A stretch of DNA of 64,000 bases from an uncultured Marinobacter sp. (GTDB lineage Bacteria > Pseudomonadota > Gammaproteobacteria > Pseudomonadales > Oleiphilaceae): contig NZ_CAMPJO010000013.1 of assembly GCF_946886895.1 (NCBI RefSeq), forward strand, positions 33,143-97,142, in the 5' to 3' direction. The position numbers were made by a program, and so were the translations under genes. The notes below the pieces were generated by a model. That model ran no database searches and was not told where the DNA came from. It worked only from the letters and a program-made list of their open reading frames with translations. Positions 18,008 through 27,194 of the stretch are shown here, in pieces (within the stretch, counting starts at the first letter, position 1; every line of letters starts with the position of its first letter).

Positions 18008-18682
18008 ATGATTCTGTGCGTCAGCGACATCCTGAACAGCGAGCAACTGGAACGCATCCGCACCGCACTGGACAGTGGCCGCTTTGAGGATGGCCGCAAC
18101 ACCGCCGGCTGGCACGCCCGCCTCGTCAAGAACAACGAACAGATGACGACGGCCGATGGCACCGCAGACGCACTTCGGGCAGACGTGGAAAAAGCCCTTA
18201 CGGCGCACCCGTTATTCCAGATGGCGGTACGGCCCGCAAAAATGACCCCGATTCTGTTCAGTCGCTACCGGGAGGGCATGACCTACGGTAACCATGTCGA
18301 TGACCCGGTGATGGGCCGGGGAGCAGGCCGGTTGCGCACCGACATTTCCTTTACCCTGTTCCTGGACGATCCCGACAGCTATGACGGCGGTGAACTGGTC
18401 ACCGATACCACCGCCGGTGAACAATCCTATAAACTGCCCGCCGGCGCCGCCGTGATCTACCCCTCCTCGACCCTGCATCGGGTGGAGCCGGTTACCCGGG
18501 GCCAGCGCCGTGTCGCCATCGGCTGGATTCAGAGTACCATCCGCGATCCCGCCCAGCGGGAAGTGCTGTTTGACCTTGATACAGCCCGGCGCCAGCTGTT
18601 CGAAAGAGAGGGCAAGAGCGCCGAGTTCGACCTGCTCACCAAGTCGCTGGCCAATCTCCAGCGATTCTGGGCCGAGATCTGA
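18008..18682 (+). CDS. piuC: PiuC, PKHD-type Fe(II)/2-oxoglutarate hydroxylase
   Basis: About 224 residues. Iron ligands are visible as HVDD (HxD) and a distal His in STLHRVEPVTRG; YDGGELV and LPAGAAVIYPSSTLH are family signatures. PiuC enzymes are Fur-repressed and usually accompany TonB siderophore receptors, none of which lies nearby here. Three in-frame ATGs exist (17996, 18005, 18008); GGAAG at 17998-18002 gives the best spacing to 18008. Confidence 0.85.
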   Translation: MILCVSDILNSEQLERIRTALDSGRFEDGRNTAGWHARLVKNNEQMTTADGTADALRADVEKALTAHPLFQMAVRPAKMTPILFSRYREGMTYGNHVDDPVMGRGAGRLRTDISFTLFLDDPDSYDGGELVTDTTAGEQSYKLPAGAAVIYPSSTLHRVEPVTRGQRRVAIGWIQSTIRDPAQREVLFDLDTARRQLFEREGKSAEFDLLTKSLANLQRFWAEI

Positions 18683-18698
18683 TTCCGGCATTCTGCTA

Positions 18699-18728
18699 TC
18701 TGACGCATGGGGCCATAACCGTTATACT
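18699..18728 (+). promoter_or_regulatory. Candidate sigma-70 promoter of rnb
   Basis: TCTGAC at 18699-18704 and TATACT at 18723-18728 are separated by 18 bp, 37 bp before the rnb ATG. The -10 is good, the -35 weak. Confidence 0.4.
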
Positions 18729-18764
18729 CCGCCCCATCATTCATTTTTCCAGCCAGGTTACTTC

Positions 18765-20738
18765 ATGCTCAATGCCGACGCTCTCAGCCAGTTGCGCCAG
18801 CTGAAATCCGATATCGAGGAAAACAAAGTGGTTTTCCCCGGCACCGTCAAAGCCACCAATGGCCGCTTCGGGTTCGTGGTGCTCGACGAGGGCCGCGATG
18901 TGTTCCTGCCCCCCGAGGAAATGCAGAAAGTCCTTCCGGGGGACCGGGTCAACGTCACCGAGCAGGAGGTGGAGAAAGGCAAAACCCAGGGTGTGGTGGA
19001 CGAATTGCTGGAAACCCGTCTGAACACCTTTGTGGGCCGTTATCTGGTGAAGGGCAAGGGGCATTTTGTCGTACCCGAAACCCCGGGTATCAATCGCTGG
19101 ATCTTCATTCCCCCCAGGGAACGGATGAATGCCCAGCCGGATGACTTCATCTACTGCCAGATCCACAAGCACCCGATCAAGGACGGCAAGGGCCAGGCCA
19201 GAGTACTCCGGGTCATCGGCAAGGCCGGAGAGCCGGGCATTGAACGCGCCTTCACCCTGGCCACCTTTGACCTGGCAGACACCTGGCCGGAAGCCGTTCA
19301 GAAGCAGGCGGACGCCCTGGGTGATGGCGATCTCGAATCCCGGGAAGCGGGGCGGGAAGACCGGACGGACCGCCCCTATGTCACCATCGACAGCCCGGGC
19401 ACCCAGGACATGGACGACGCCCTGCTGGCCGAGCCCAACGCCACCGGCTGGACCCTGTCCATTGCCATTGCCGACCCGACAGCGGTGATTGCTCCGGGCA
19501 GCCCCGCCGAACAGGAAGCCTTCAACCGGGCCACCGCCATCTATTTTCCCGGCGAGCCCCTGCCGATGCTGCCAGACAGCATCAGCACCCGGCTGTGTTC
19601 CCTGATGCCGGACGTGAAGCGCCTGGTCCTGGTGTGCGACCTGCAGGTGAATAACGACGGCAGCCTGGGCGACTACAGCTTCCATCAGGCTGTGATCCAG
19701 TCCAAAGGCAAGCTCAGCTACGATCTGGTCTCGAATGTGATCGAAGGCCGGGAAGACGATGACATCAAAGCTCTGCCCGATGCCGTCGGCAACAGCCTGG
19801 ATCAGCTCCATCAGGCGGCGACAGCCCTGAGAAAGTGGCGTGGCGAACACGCGCTGCTCAGTGGCGACCGGCCGGAATTCCGGCTCCGGCTGGACGAGAA
19901 CAAGCGCATTCGCCTGATTGAGCCTTCCGTGCAGAATGAGGCCCACCGCCTGGTCGAAGAATGCATGGTGGCCGCCAACCGCTGCGCCGCCGATTTCCTC
20001 AGTGGCCAGGGCGCCGGCCTCTTCATCCAGCATCCGGGCCTGCGGGAAGATCGCGCTGACAACATCCGGGTCCTGCTTGAAGGGCACGCACCGCACCTGT
20101 CCGGTGTCGATGCCCATCAGGCCGAGGGTTTCAAAACCCTGATGAAGGAAACCGCCACACTGGAAGCAGAGGTACCGGTCAAGGCCATACTGTCACGGCA
20201 ACTGGCGCGGGCCGAACTCGGCTTCAAACCCGCACCTCACCAGGGCATGGGCCTGGGCGCCTACACCACGTTCACCTCGCCGCTGCGCAAGTTCTCCGAT
20301 TTCCATGTGCACCGGCTGATCAAGGCCGCGCTCTGGGATAGCCCCATGAAAGCGTTGACCGACGATCAACTGGAGGCCCTGCAGGCGGCCCAGATCCGCG
20401 CCAGGCAGGCAGCCAACAGCCTGGAGGCATGGCTCAAGAGCGACTTTGCCAAAACCTTGGGTGAAACCCCCATGGCCGGGGTGATCAGCCGTACCGTGCC
20501 CGCCGGTTTCTTCGTGCGCCTGGACGCCAACGGACTGGAAGGCTTCGTCAGTTGCAAGGATCTTGATGGCAAGTACAGCTTTGATCCGGTGACCCTGCGC
20601 CTGATCCATAACAAGAATGGCCGCATCTTTCAGCTGGAACAGCCGGTGACGGTGAGCTTTGCCGGGGTGGATGAAGAGCGCCGGCAGATCAATTTCAGGC
20701 TGGTGGAGGCCCGGGAAATCCCGACCGGGCCGGTCTGA
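18765..20738 (+). CDS. rnb: Exoribonuclease II (RNase II/RNB family)
   Basis: A 657-residue 3'-5' exoribonuclease, close to the usual 640-residue length of RNase II rather than the 800 of RNase R. N-terminal cold-shock folds include VKATNGRFGFVVLDEGRDVFLP; the RNB catalytic centre has DSPGTQDMDDALLAE with its Asp cluster; a C-terminal S1 domain follows (GVISRTVPAGFFVRLDANG). It degrades single-stranded mRNA. ATG 18765 follows a likely promoter; upstream in-frame ATGs overlap piuC and are rejected. Confidence 0.9.
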   Translation: MLNADALSQLRQLKSDIEENKVVFPGTVKATNGRFGFVVLDEGRDVFLPPEEMQKVLPGDRVNVTEQEVEKGKTQGVVDELLETRLNTFVGRYLVKGKGHFVVPETPGINRWIFIPPRERMNAQPDDFIYCQIHKHPIKDGKGQARVLRVIGKAGEPGIERAFTLATFDLADTWPEAVQKQADALGDGDLESREAGREDRTDRPYVTIDSPGTQDMDDALLAEPNATGWTLSIAIADPTAVIAPGSPAEQEAFNRATAIYFPGEPLPMLPDSISTRLCSLMPDVKRLVLVCDLQVNNDGSLGDYSFHQAVIQSKGKLSYDLVSNVIEGREDDDIKALPDAVGNSLDQLHQAATALRKWRGEHALLSGDRPEFRLRLDENKRIRLIEPSVQNEAHRLVEECMVAANRCAADFLSGQGAGLFIQHPGLREDRADNIRVLLEGHAPHLSGVDAHQAEGFKTLMKETATLEAEVPVKAILSRQLARAELGFKPAPHQGMGLGAYTTFTSPLRKFSDFHVHRLIKAALWDSPMKALTDDQLEALQAAQIRARQAANSLEAWLKSDFAKTLGETPMAGVISRTVPAGFFVRLDANGLEGFVSCKDLDGKYSFDPVTLRLIHNKNGRIFQLEQPVTVSFAGVDEERRQINFRLVEAREIPTGPV

Positions 20739-20744
20739 TGAGAT

Positions 20745-20775
20745 GGAGGGCGCCAGCGACCGTTGACCGCCCTCC
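20745..20775. terminator. Hairpin between convergent rnb and acyltransferase genes
   Basis: GGAGGGCG at 20745-20752 pairs perfectly with CGCCCTCC at 20768-20775. It sits 7 nt after the rnb stop and 9 nt from the end of the convergent gene, as expected for a shared transcription end, though without a T run. Confidence 0.4.
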
Positions 20776-20783
20776 CGCCGGCA

Positions 20784-21677
20784 TTACCGGGCCAGCATTC
20801 GCTCAAGCCGCTCATCTTTCGCCCGCCACTGGTCCCCCAACCAGTTTTTCACATTACGGCGGTGTTCGGCATCGGTTGAGTAATCCCGGCCTTTCAGGTG
20901 GTCGGGGATCTCTGCGGTGTGGATTTCCATTTTGACTTCCTTCACCCGGCCACAGATGAACTCCCAGAACGTCGGCGCGCCGTCCGGGTAGGCGATGGTC
21001 ACGTCCACCAGGGTTTCTATGGCGTCGCCCATGGCATCCAAAACAAAGGCGGCACCACCGGCCTTGGGGGTGAGCAGGTGGGTGTAGGCAGACTTCTGTT
21101 TGTCGTGCTTGGCCTGGGTAAAGCGGGTGCCTTCCACGAAGTTCATCACACTGACCGGCGTATGGCGGAACTGCTCGCAGGCCCGACGGGTGGCCTTGAG
21201 GTCTTCACCGCGTTTTTCCGGATGTTTGATCAGGTACTCTTTGGTGTAGCGCTTCATGAACGGGAAATCCAGGCCCCACCAGGCCAGGCCGATAACCGGG
21301 ACCCAGATCAATTGCTGCTTGAGGAAAAACTTCAGGAACGGTGCCCGGTGGTTGAACACCCGCTGCATGGCGAAGATATCCACCCAGCTCTGGTGGTTGG
21401 CCAGCACCAGGTACCAGCTTTCCCGTTTCAGGTTTTCGGCACCTGTGACATCCCATTGAGTGCCGTGCGTCAGTTTCATCCAGCCGGTGTTGCAGGCAAC
21501 CCAGGCTTCGGCGATCCAGATGATGGCCCGGGTGCACAGGACTCTGAAGGCCTTGAGGGGGATGATGAGTTTCAGGATGGCCGGGATGTAGAGCAGGATG
21601 CACCAGAACAGGGTGTTGAGTCCCAGCAGGATGGAGTTGAGTACGCCGATAACGGGGGCGGGGAGGAAGCTGAGCAT
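20784..21677 (-). CDS. 1-acyl-glycerol-3-phosphate acyltransferase family protein (YihG-like)
   Basis: A 297-residue PlsC-type acyltransferase. After two N-terminal hydrophobic stretches come motif I NHQSWVD (catalytic His and Asp) and motif III FVEGTRF. The overall layout, with LKFFLKQQLIWVPVIGLAWW and TPKAGGAAFVLDAM, resembles the E. coli YihG subfamily. It should acylate lysophospholipids at the inner membrane. ATG 21677 is chosen; the frame extends upstream but the hydrophobic N terminus starts here. Confidence 0.82.
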   Translation of the reverse strand: MLSFLPAPVIGVLNSILLGLNTLFWCILLYIPAILKLIIPLKAFRVLCTRAIIWIAEAWVACNTGWMKLTHGTQWDVTGAENLKRESWYLVLANHQSWVDIFAMQRVFNHRAPFLKFFLKQQLIWVPVIGLAWWGLDFPFMKRYTKEYLIKHPEKRGEDLKATRRACEQFRHTPVSVMNFVEGTRFTQAKHDKQKSAYTHLLTPKAGGAAFVLDAMGDAIETLVDVTIAYPDGAPTFWEFICGRVKEVKMEIHTAEIPDHLKGRDYSTDAEHRRNVKNWLGDQWRAKDERLERMLAR

Positions 21678-21904
21678 GGCGGTCCTGTTTTGGTGGTTGT
21701 GTCCGGTGGCTGCAATCATATCAATCAGAGGCAGGATTGGGCAGTGGCCCGAAGTGACCGGTTTGCCCACCGGATGTGACAGATTTGCCATGGCGATCCC
21801 TGCTGCATCTGCTCTATTCTTGCCCCAGCCTGCGGGTGATGGTGTTATCGCCAATTTTTGTACTGCCCGCCTTGTGTTCGTCATACTTCCGGATCACAGC
21901 TTTT

Positions 21905-23068
21905 ATGGACATTCCCATGCCCAACCCCTTCAAATCGGCCGCTGCGCGGGCGGCAGGACTTACCCGGCAAACCACTCTGTATGCCGGCAACGCCTTTGAC
22001 CGGGTGTTCCGCGCCGCCAGCCTGGTGCAGGCGGGACGGACGCCGTTTGAGACCCTGTACACCGACGGGCTGGTCAGCCTGCGCTATTACCCGCCGCTGG
22101 CCGAGGATTTTATCAAGCTGGACGGGGAAACCATCACGGTTGAGCGTAACGCCCACAAAACACCCATCGTGATTGTGCCGCCGCTGGCGGTGAATATGCT
22201 GATCTATGATCTGTTTCCCCAACGCAGTCTGGTACGGTTTCTTCGGGCCAAGGGGTTTGAGGTGTATCTGATTGACTGGGGCATGCCGACACGTGAGCAC
22301 AGTCACTACAACCTGCACACCTATGTGGCCGAATTGCTGCCGGCCTATCTGAATCGGGTTCGGGAACACAGTGGTGAGCAGGAGCTGTCCCTGCACGGCT
22401 GGAGCATGGGCGGGATGTTTACCCTGTTTTACTCCGCCTTGAGCAATGATCAGCACGTGCGCAATGCCATTGTGCTCGGCTCTCCGATTGACAGCCACGC
22501 CTCGGGAATCCTGGGGCTTCTGAACCAGCGCATGGCGGATGTAGCCGGGTTTATCCGGAAGCGCACCGGGTTCCGACTTCATGATGTGAAACCACACTGG
22601 TTTCACACGCCGGGCTGGGCCAACACCATCGGTTTCAAGCTGACCAATCCGATCGCCAGCGTGATGAGTTACTGGGAACTGATCATTCGGTTGGGTGACC
22701 GGGAATTTGTCACCAATCACGCCACCACTTCGGCATTTCTGGACCGTATGGTGGCTTACCCTGGAGGGATTATTCAGGACACCGTAGTTCGGGTCTGGAT
22801 CGACAACCAGCTGTCGAGGGGCAAAATCCAGATCGGCGAAGACATTGCCAGGCTGGAAAATGTAAGTGCCAGCTTACTCGCCATTGCCGGCGCCGAGGAC
22901 ACCCTGGTGACGCCGGGTGCAGCCAAGCGGGTTATGGACCATGTGAGCTCTACCGACAAGACGTTTCGGGTTGTGCCCGGTGGCCATATGGGAATATTGG
23001 CGGGGAGCAAGGCACCGAAAGAAAGCTGGCTGGAACTGGCAGAGTGGCTGTCCGGGCGATCTGACTAA
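21905..23068 (+). CDS. PHA-synthase-like alpha/beta hydrolase with Ser in the lipase box
   Basis: A 387-residue protein with PhaC-like architecture: IVIVPPLAVNMLIYDLFPQRS, FEVYLIDWGMPTREHSHYN, lipase box HGWSMGG, and conserved Asp (GAEDTLVTPG) and His (PGGHMGILAG) regions. Canonical PHA synthases use Cys in GxCxG; here the residue is Ser, so polymerase activity is doubtful and a hydrolase role is possible. No phaA, phaB or phasin gene is nearby. Start at 21905 chosen; an ATG at 21917 is also in frame. Confidence 0.75.
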   Translation: MDIPMPNPFKSAAARAAGLTRQTTLYAGNAFDRVFRAASLVQAGRTPFETLYTDGLVSLRYYPPLAEDFIKLDGETITVERNAHKTPIVIVPPLAVNMLIYDLFPQRSLVRFLRAKGFEVYLIDWGMPTREHSHYNLHTYVAELLPAYLNRVREHSGEQELSLHGWSMGGMFTLFYSALSNDQHVRNAIVLGSPIDSHASGILGLLNQRMADVAGFIRKRTGFRLHDVKPHWFHTPGWANTIGFKLTNPIASVMSYWELIIRLGDREFVTNHATTSAFLDRMVAYPGGIIQDTVVRVWIDNQLSRGKIQIGEDIARLENVSASLLAIAGAEDTLVTPGAAKRVMDHVSSTDKTFRVVPGGHMGILAGSKAPKESWLELAEWLSGRSD

Positions 23069-23099
23069 AAGGCTTAGACGGCCTTTACCAAAGCTATGG

Positions 23100-23213
23100 G
23101 CGGGCATCGGGGAGGGCTTTCCAAAACTGTGCGGAGCCAGGGATGGCGGAGCCCAAGCGCCACATGGATGTGCCGCAAGGAGCGTGTTTTGGAAAGCCCT
23201 CCCCGATGCCCGC
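23100..23213 (+). repeat. Interspersed three-way-junction repeat, copy B
   Basis: Arms of 28 bp (23100-23127 and 23186-23213) are perfectly complementary. Core in plus orientation: GCCAGGGATGGC hairpin, then CACATGGATGTG hairpin. It lies between the convergent PhaC-like and haloacid dehalogenase genes, where it could end both transcripts. Confidence 0.85.
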
Positions 23214-23223
23214 CTCCACAGAG

Positions 23224-23895
23224 CTAGAGGCGCTCCAAGGTAGCGGGCAACTCAGAAAGACTACTTATAACCGCTGAGGGCTGGATGCCCCAATCTTCAA
23301 ACACTTTATCCGGATCTCTCTGTACCCAGACGGCTAGCAAACCTGCAGCTCGGGCTCCGATAACATCCCAGGCATTGCTGGAAACAAGGCACAGGGGGTT
23401 TTCCCAGGAACCCGTGGCACGGCGCGCATAGGTATAGACAGCGGGATCGGGTTTAAAGCTTTTGATGTCATCCACCGAAACCAGGCCATCAAACTGCTCA
23501 AGTAAGTCATTGTGTCCCAGAACTTTTTCCAGAGCCGAGTAGCTTCCGTTAGAAAACGCGAACAATGGATACCGTCCCTTCAGGCTTTTCAGGGCCGGCA
23601 AGGAATCGTCAAACGCAGGCAGCGACAGATAAGCCGCCATCAGGGCATTTTCGCGTTCTTCGGATAGGGGCAGTTTGTGGGTGGCCATCGCGTAGCGCAA
23701 TGCCTGCCGGGTGCAGACGCCGAAGTCTTCGTAGACTTTCATCAATCCCTTGCGGAACGAGAACTCCAGTTGTTTCTCCCGCCAGAGCGCGGCCACTGCG
23801 CTGGCTCTGTCTCCGGCGTCCTCCGCCAGCAGGCGCGACATGCCCATGGGATCGACCAGGGTTCCGTAGACATCGAACACGAGGGTCATGGTCAT
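23224..23895 (-). CDS. (S)-2-haloacid dehalogenase-type HAD hydrolase
   Basis: A 223-residue type II haloacid dehalogenase: motif I VFDVYGTLVDP (nucleophile Asp10), FSNGSYSALEKVL (motif II), SFKPDPAVYTYA (motif III Lys) and SSNAWDVIGARAAG with the SSNAWD motif characteristic of L-2-haloacid dehalogenases. It should hydrolyse short 2-haloalkanoates. ATG 23895 follows GAGGAGC. Confidence 0.87.
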   Translation of the reverse strand: MTMTLVFDVYGTLVDPMGMSRLLAEDAGDRASAVAALWREKQLEFSFRKGLMKVYEDFGVCTRQALRYAMATHKLPLSEERENALMAAYLSLPAFDDSLPALKSLKGRYPLFAFSNGSYSALEKVLGHNDLLEQFDGLVSVDDIKSFKPDPAVYTYARRATGSWENPLCLVSSNAWDVIGARAAGLLAVWVQRDPDKVFEDWGIQPSAVISSLSELPATLERL

Positions 23896-24008
23896 CGAAG
23901 TAGCTCCTCATCTGGAAAGGGTCTTGTGGTCGTATACTCTGACCACAGTATCCGGGATTGAATGATCACTCAACACTGACCAACAGGAGCTCACTTCCCC
24001 TACCGCCT

Positions 24009-25235
24009 ATGACTACCACCAAAACGCTTCTGATGATCCTGGCCCTGTCCACGACCACAGCCTGTGCCACTACGCCGGAGCTCTACCGCCCCGGGCCCGA
24101 AATCCTTCGGGCGAAACCGGTGACCGACTTCGGCAACTACCTTGAGTCCGTGGAGGCCTACGTTGACGCCAACCTGGTTGCCGTGGAGGGTTTCGAGCGT
24201 GAGCAACAAGTCCGGTGGAATCTTCCCTACCGGCTCGCGCCGGCGGACAGCTGCGGACCGGAAAGCAGAACCGGCATTCTGCTGGTGCATGGCCTGAGTG
24301 ATTCGCCGTTCGTATTCCGGGATCTGGCCCGTTATCTGGCAGAGCGTTGCATCGAGGTCCGGACGTTGCTGCTGCAAGGCCACGGCACGCGCCCCGGGGA
24401 TATGATCAGCGCCCGGGCCGCAGTCTGGCGGCAACAGGTGCGCCATCAGTTCGCAGCACTCTCGGAGGAGGTAGACCGGGCGTTTATTGGTGGATTTTCC
24501 CTGGGCGGTGCTTTGGCCACAGAGTACGCAATAGCAGACCTCGGCCCACGACCGGAAGGCCTGGTGGCCATCGCACCGGCCTGGGAGCTCAACGGCCTGA
24601 GTGACTTCCTCTGGCTGGCGCCGGTTGCCGATGTTTTTGGCGATTTCGTGGAGAAGGAGCCGGAGCTTAACCCGGTCAAGTACGAGTCGTTCACCTTTAA
24701 TGCCGGCAGCCAGATTGGTGACGTCATTTCGGCCATCCAGAGCCGGATGACCCGGCACGAAACGCTGGACATCCCACTGTTTCTGGCAGCCACAGAAGCG
24801 GATTCAGTCATCAACCTTGACTACCTGGTGAGCCAGTTCCGCAATCGGTTCACCAACCCGAAGAACCGCATGATGATTTTCCGGGACACGCGGGCCACAT
24901 GGAACGAGAACCTGGCGGACGACCGGATCTCTTTCCTGAACAGCTACCTGCCGCAGGCCACCATCCTCGAGTTTTCCCACCAGTCCCTGTTGATTGCGCC
25001 GGATAACGAACTCTACGGCCTGAACGCTCCCCTGCAGCGGTGCCTGGAACCCAACAACCTGTCACTGGAGGCCTGCCGCCAGCTGCCGGAAGACGAGCTC
25101 TGGTTCAGTGCCTGGCACGACACCGATCGCCCGGTATTTACCAGCCGGCTGACCTACAACCCCTGGTTCGGGGAACTGGCGAGGGCGATTTGGGAGTTCA
25201 TTTCAGCCCCTGAATCAGGGTTTCGCTCTCAATAG
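24009..25235 (+). CDS. Exported alpha/beta hydrolase, probable lipoprotein
   Basis: A 408-residue protein with a hydrophobic leader MTTTKTLLMILALSTTTACA, whose Cys19 could be a lipobox Cys although TTAC is a weak match. The hydrolase domain has LLVHGLSDSPFVFRDLA (oxyanion), GGFSLGGALA (nucleophile Ser), and a late LEFSHQSLLIAP that may hold the catalytic His. The start is uncertain: ATG 24009 lies 19 nt from AGGAG at 23985, and a TTG at 23958 is also in frame. Substrate unknown. Confidence 0.7.
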   Translation: MTTTKTLLMILALSTTTACATTPELYRPGPEILRAKPVTDFGNYLESVEAYVDANLVAVEGFEREQQVRWNLPYRLAPADSCGPESRTGILLVHGLSDSPFVFRDLARYLAERCIEVRTLLLQGHGTRPGDMISARAAVWRQQVRHQFAALSEEVDRAFIGGFSLGGALATEYAIADLGPRPEGLVAIAPAWELNGLSDFLWLAPVADVFGDFVEKEPELNPVKYESFTFNAGSQIGDVISAIQSRMTRHETLDIPLFLAATEADSVINLDYLVSQFRNRFTNPKNRMMIFRDTRATWNENLADDRISFLNSYLPQATILEFSHQSLLIAPDNELYGLNAPLQRCLEPNNLSLEACRQLPEDELWFSAWHDTDRPVFTSRLTYNPWFGELARAIWEFISAPESGFRSQ

Positions 25236-25240
25236 ACCTC

Positions 25241-25264
25241 CGAGTCAAACCACTGCTTGACTCG
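25241..25264. terminator. Hairpin between convergent hydrolase and TRAP genes
   Basis: CGAGTCAA pairs with TTGACTCG around an 8 nt loop, 6 nt after the stop of the plus-strand gene and 64 nt past the end of dctM. No T run, so a weak candidate. Confidence 0.35.
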
Positions 25265-25327
25265 ATTGCAATTTGGCAAGATCAGACTGGCTACACAAGG
25301 TTGAGCGACAGGCGGACCAGATATCGT

Positions 25328-26629
25328 TCAAAACATCTTGCCCGGAAGCCAAAGCACCAGCACCGGGAACAAGAGCAGCAGGGCGATGCGCACCAGATCC
25401 GCCATCAAAAACGGCACGATGCCGCGGAAGATGGTGGATTGCCGGACGTCGCTGGCCGCGCCCTGGATCACGAACAGGTTCATGCCCACCGGCGGTGTGA
25501 TCAAGCCGATTTCGGCGACAGTAACCACTATTATGCCGAACCAGACAGGGTCGAAACCCAGAGACGAGACGATGGGAAAGATGAACGGGATGGTCAACAG
25601 GACCATGGACAAGGCATCCATGACGCAGCCCAGTAACAGATAGAAAACAACGATGCAGAGCAGTGTCATCACCGGCGTCAGCCCCGCCCCTTCGATCAGG
25701 TCCACCAGGAAGAAGGGCAGATTCGAGGTCTCGATGAAGTAATTGAACAGCGCGGCACCGATCAGGATCAGAAAGATCATGCCGGTGACCTCGGCGGCCT
25801 GCCAGACGCTGGCGAGGAACGTCGAGCGAGTCAAGGAGCCCGAGACCAGAGCGATAAGGAAGGCACCCAGGGCGCCGACGGCCGCCGCCTCGGTGGGTGA
25901 GAACCAGCCCAGATACATACCGCCGATCACCAGCAGGAAAAGACCCAGCACAGTCCACACCCGCCCGAGTACGGTCAGACGCTCACGCCAGCTGTGACGT
26001 TCCGCTGGCGGCCCAAGTTCCGGCTTCAACCATACCCATACCCAGGCGGCCGCCATGTACAGCAGCATTGCGAGCAGGCCGGGAATGAGGGCAGCGATGA
26101 ACAACTGGCCTATGGAGGTCCCCGTCAGCAGCCCATAGATTACCAGGATGATCGAAGGCGGAATCAGCACACCAAGCGTCCCGCCTGCAGCGATGGATGC
26201 CGTCGCCAGGCGATCGTCGTAGCCGTGTCGCCGCATCTCCGGCAGCGCCACGCCACACATGGTGGCGCTGGTGGCAAGGGATGATCCACATATAGCGCCG
26301 AACAGGGCGCAGGCACCGATGGTGGCCATGGCCAGTCCGCCCCGCAAATGGCCGGTAAAGGCGTTGACGGCATCATAAAGACTGCGGGACAGCCCCGCCT
26401 GTGCGGCGAAAATGCCCATCAGGATGAACAGCGGAACCACCGACAGATTGTAGGGGAATACCGCCCCGAAGGGCGCCGCTCCGAGCACGAAGGCGGTGCC
26501 GCTCCAACCGTTCAGCAGTGTGAAGCCGCCAATGCCGGTCAGAGACATCGCCACCGCCACCGGCACCCGGAAAAAAATCAGGATCACGGTGACGACAAAG
26601 CCCAGAAGGCCGATCACGGGGGGCGTCAT
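25328..26629 (-). CDS. dctM: TRAP transporter large permease (DctM)
   Basis: A 433-residue polytopic permease with about 12 hydrophobic segments. Signatures of TRAP DctM include SLATSATMCGVALPEMRRHGYDD, GGTLGVLIPPSI and ITPPVGMNLFVIQG. Together with DctQ and DctP it imports organic acids by Na+ symport. It is the last gene of the run dctP-dctQ-dctM, directly downstream of the P450 gene on the same strand. Confidence 0.92.
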   Translation of the reverse strand: MTPPVIGLLGFVVTVILIFFRVPVAVAMSLTGIGGFTLLNGWSGTAFVLGAAPFGAVFPYNLSVVPLFILMGIFAAQAGLSRSLYDAVNAFTGHLRGGLAMATIGACALFGAICGSSLATSATMCGVALPEMRRHGYDDRLATASIAAGGTLGVLIPPSIILVIYGLLTGTSIGQLFIAALIPGLLAMLLYMAAAWVWVWLKPELGPPAERHSWRERLTVLGRVWTVLGLFLLVIGGMYLGWFSPTEAAAVGALGAFLIALVSGSLTRSTFLASVWQAAEVTGMIFLILIGAALFNYFIETSNLPFFLVDLIEGAGLTPVMTLLCIVVFYLLLGCVMDALSMVLLTIPFIFPIVSSLGFDPVWFGIIVVTVAEIGLITPPVGMNLFVIQGAASDVRQSTIFRGIVPFLMADLVRIALLLLFPVLVLWLPGKMF

Positions 26630-26642
26630 ATCGCGCGCTCCT

Positions 26643-27194
26643 TCAAGAAGAAGATCTGAACAGACCGGCGAGAGCTTGCAGCATCGCCAGCACCGCGGCG
26701 AGCACCGACAAGGCGGAGCCGACCAGCAGCGGGACCCAGTACCAGATCATGGGGATACGAATGTTCTGCGAGACATCACCGAACATCATCTGCATCTTCG
26801 CCGCTTCCCAGCCGTAGTAAAGGATCAGGCCCATCAACACTACCCCGCCCAGCGAGGCAAGGGCGGCCAGCAGCGACTGGATGCGTCGGGGGAGAAACTG
26901 GCTGAGCAGGTCAACGCTGACGTGGGCGTCGCGGTGGAAGGCGAAGGGGATGGCTGCGAACCCGGTTGCCAGAATCAGCAACTGAACAATATCCACCACG
27001 CCGGGAATGGCTGTGTCGAAGAAGCGCAGCCCGATATCCACCACCGTGACGACCGCGGCCCCCAGCAAACAGGCGACACCGAACAGGGCCGTTGCACGAA
27101 AGACCAGGGCCACCACTCGGGACCAGATCCCCGGGCGGCGGCCCTGGTCGTCGACCCCGGTCCCGTTTGGCTTAGTTGGAGAACTCAGAGACAT
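26643..27194 (-). CDS. dctQ: TRAP transporter small permease (DctQ)
   Basis: A 183-residue protein with four hydrophobic helices and the DctQ motif (IPFAFHRDAHVSVDLLSQFL). It overlaps the end of dctP by 23 nt and is 13 nt from dctM. ATG 27194 is chosen because the frame upstream is Arg-rich and lies within dctP. Confidence 0.85.
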   Translation of the reverse strand: MSLSSPTKPNGTGVDDQGRRPGIWSRVVALVFRATALFGVACLLGAAVVTVVDIGLRFFDTAIPGVVDIVQLLILATGFAAIPFAFHRDAHVSVDLLSQFLPRRIQSLLAALASLGGVVLMGLILYYGWEAAKMQMMFGDVSQNIRIPMIWYWVPLLVGSALSVLAAVLAMLQALAGLFRSSS

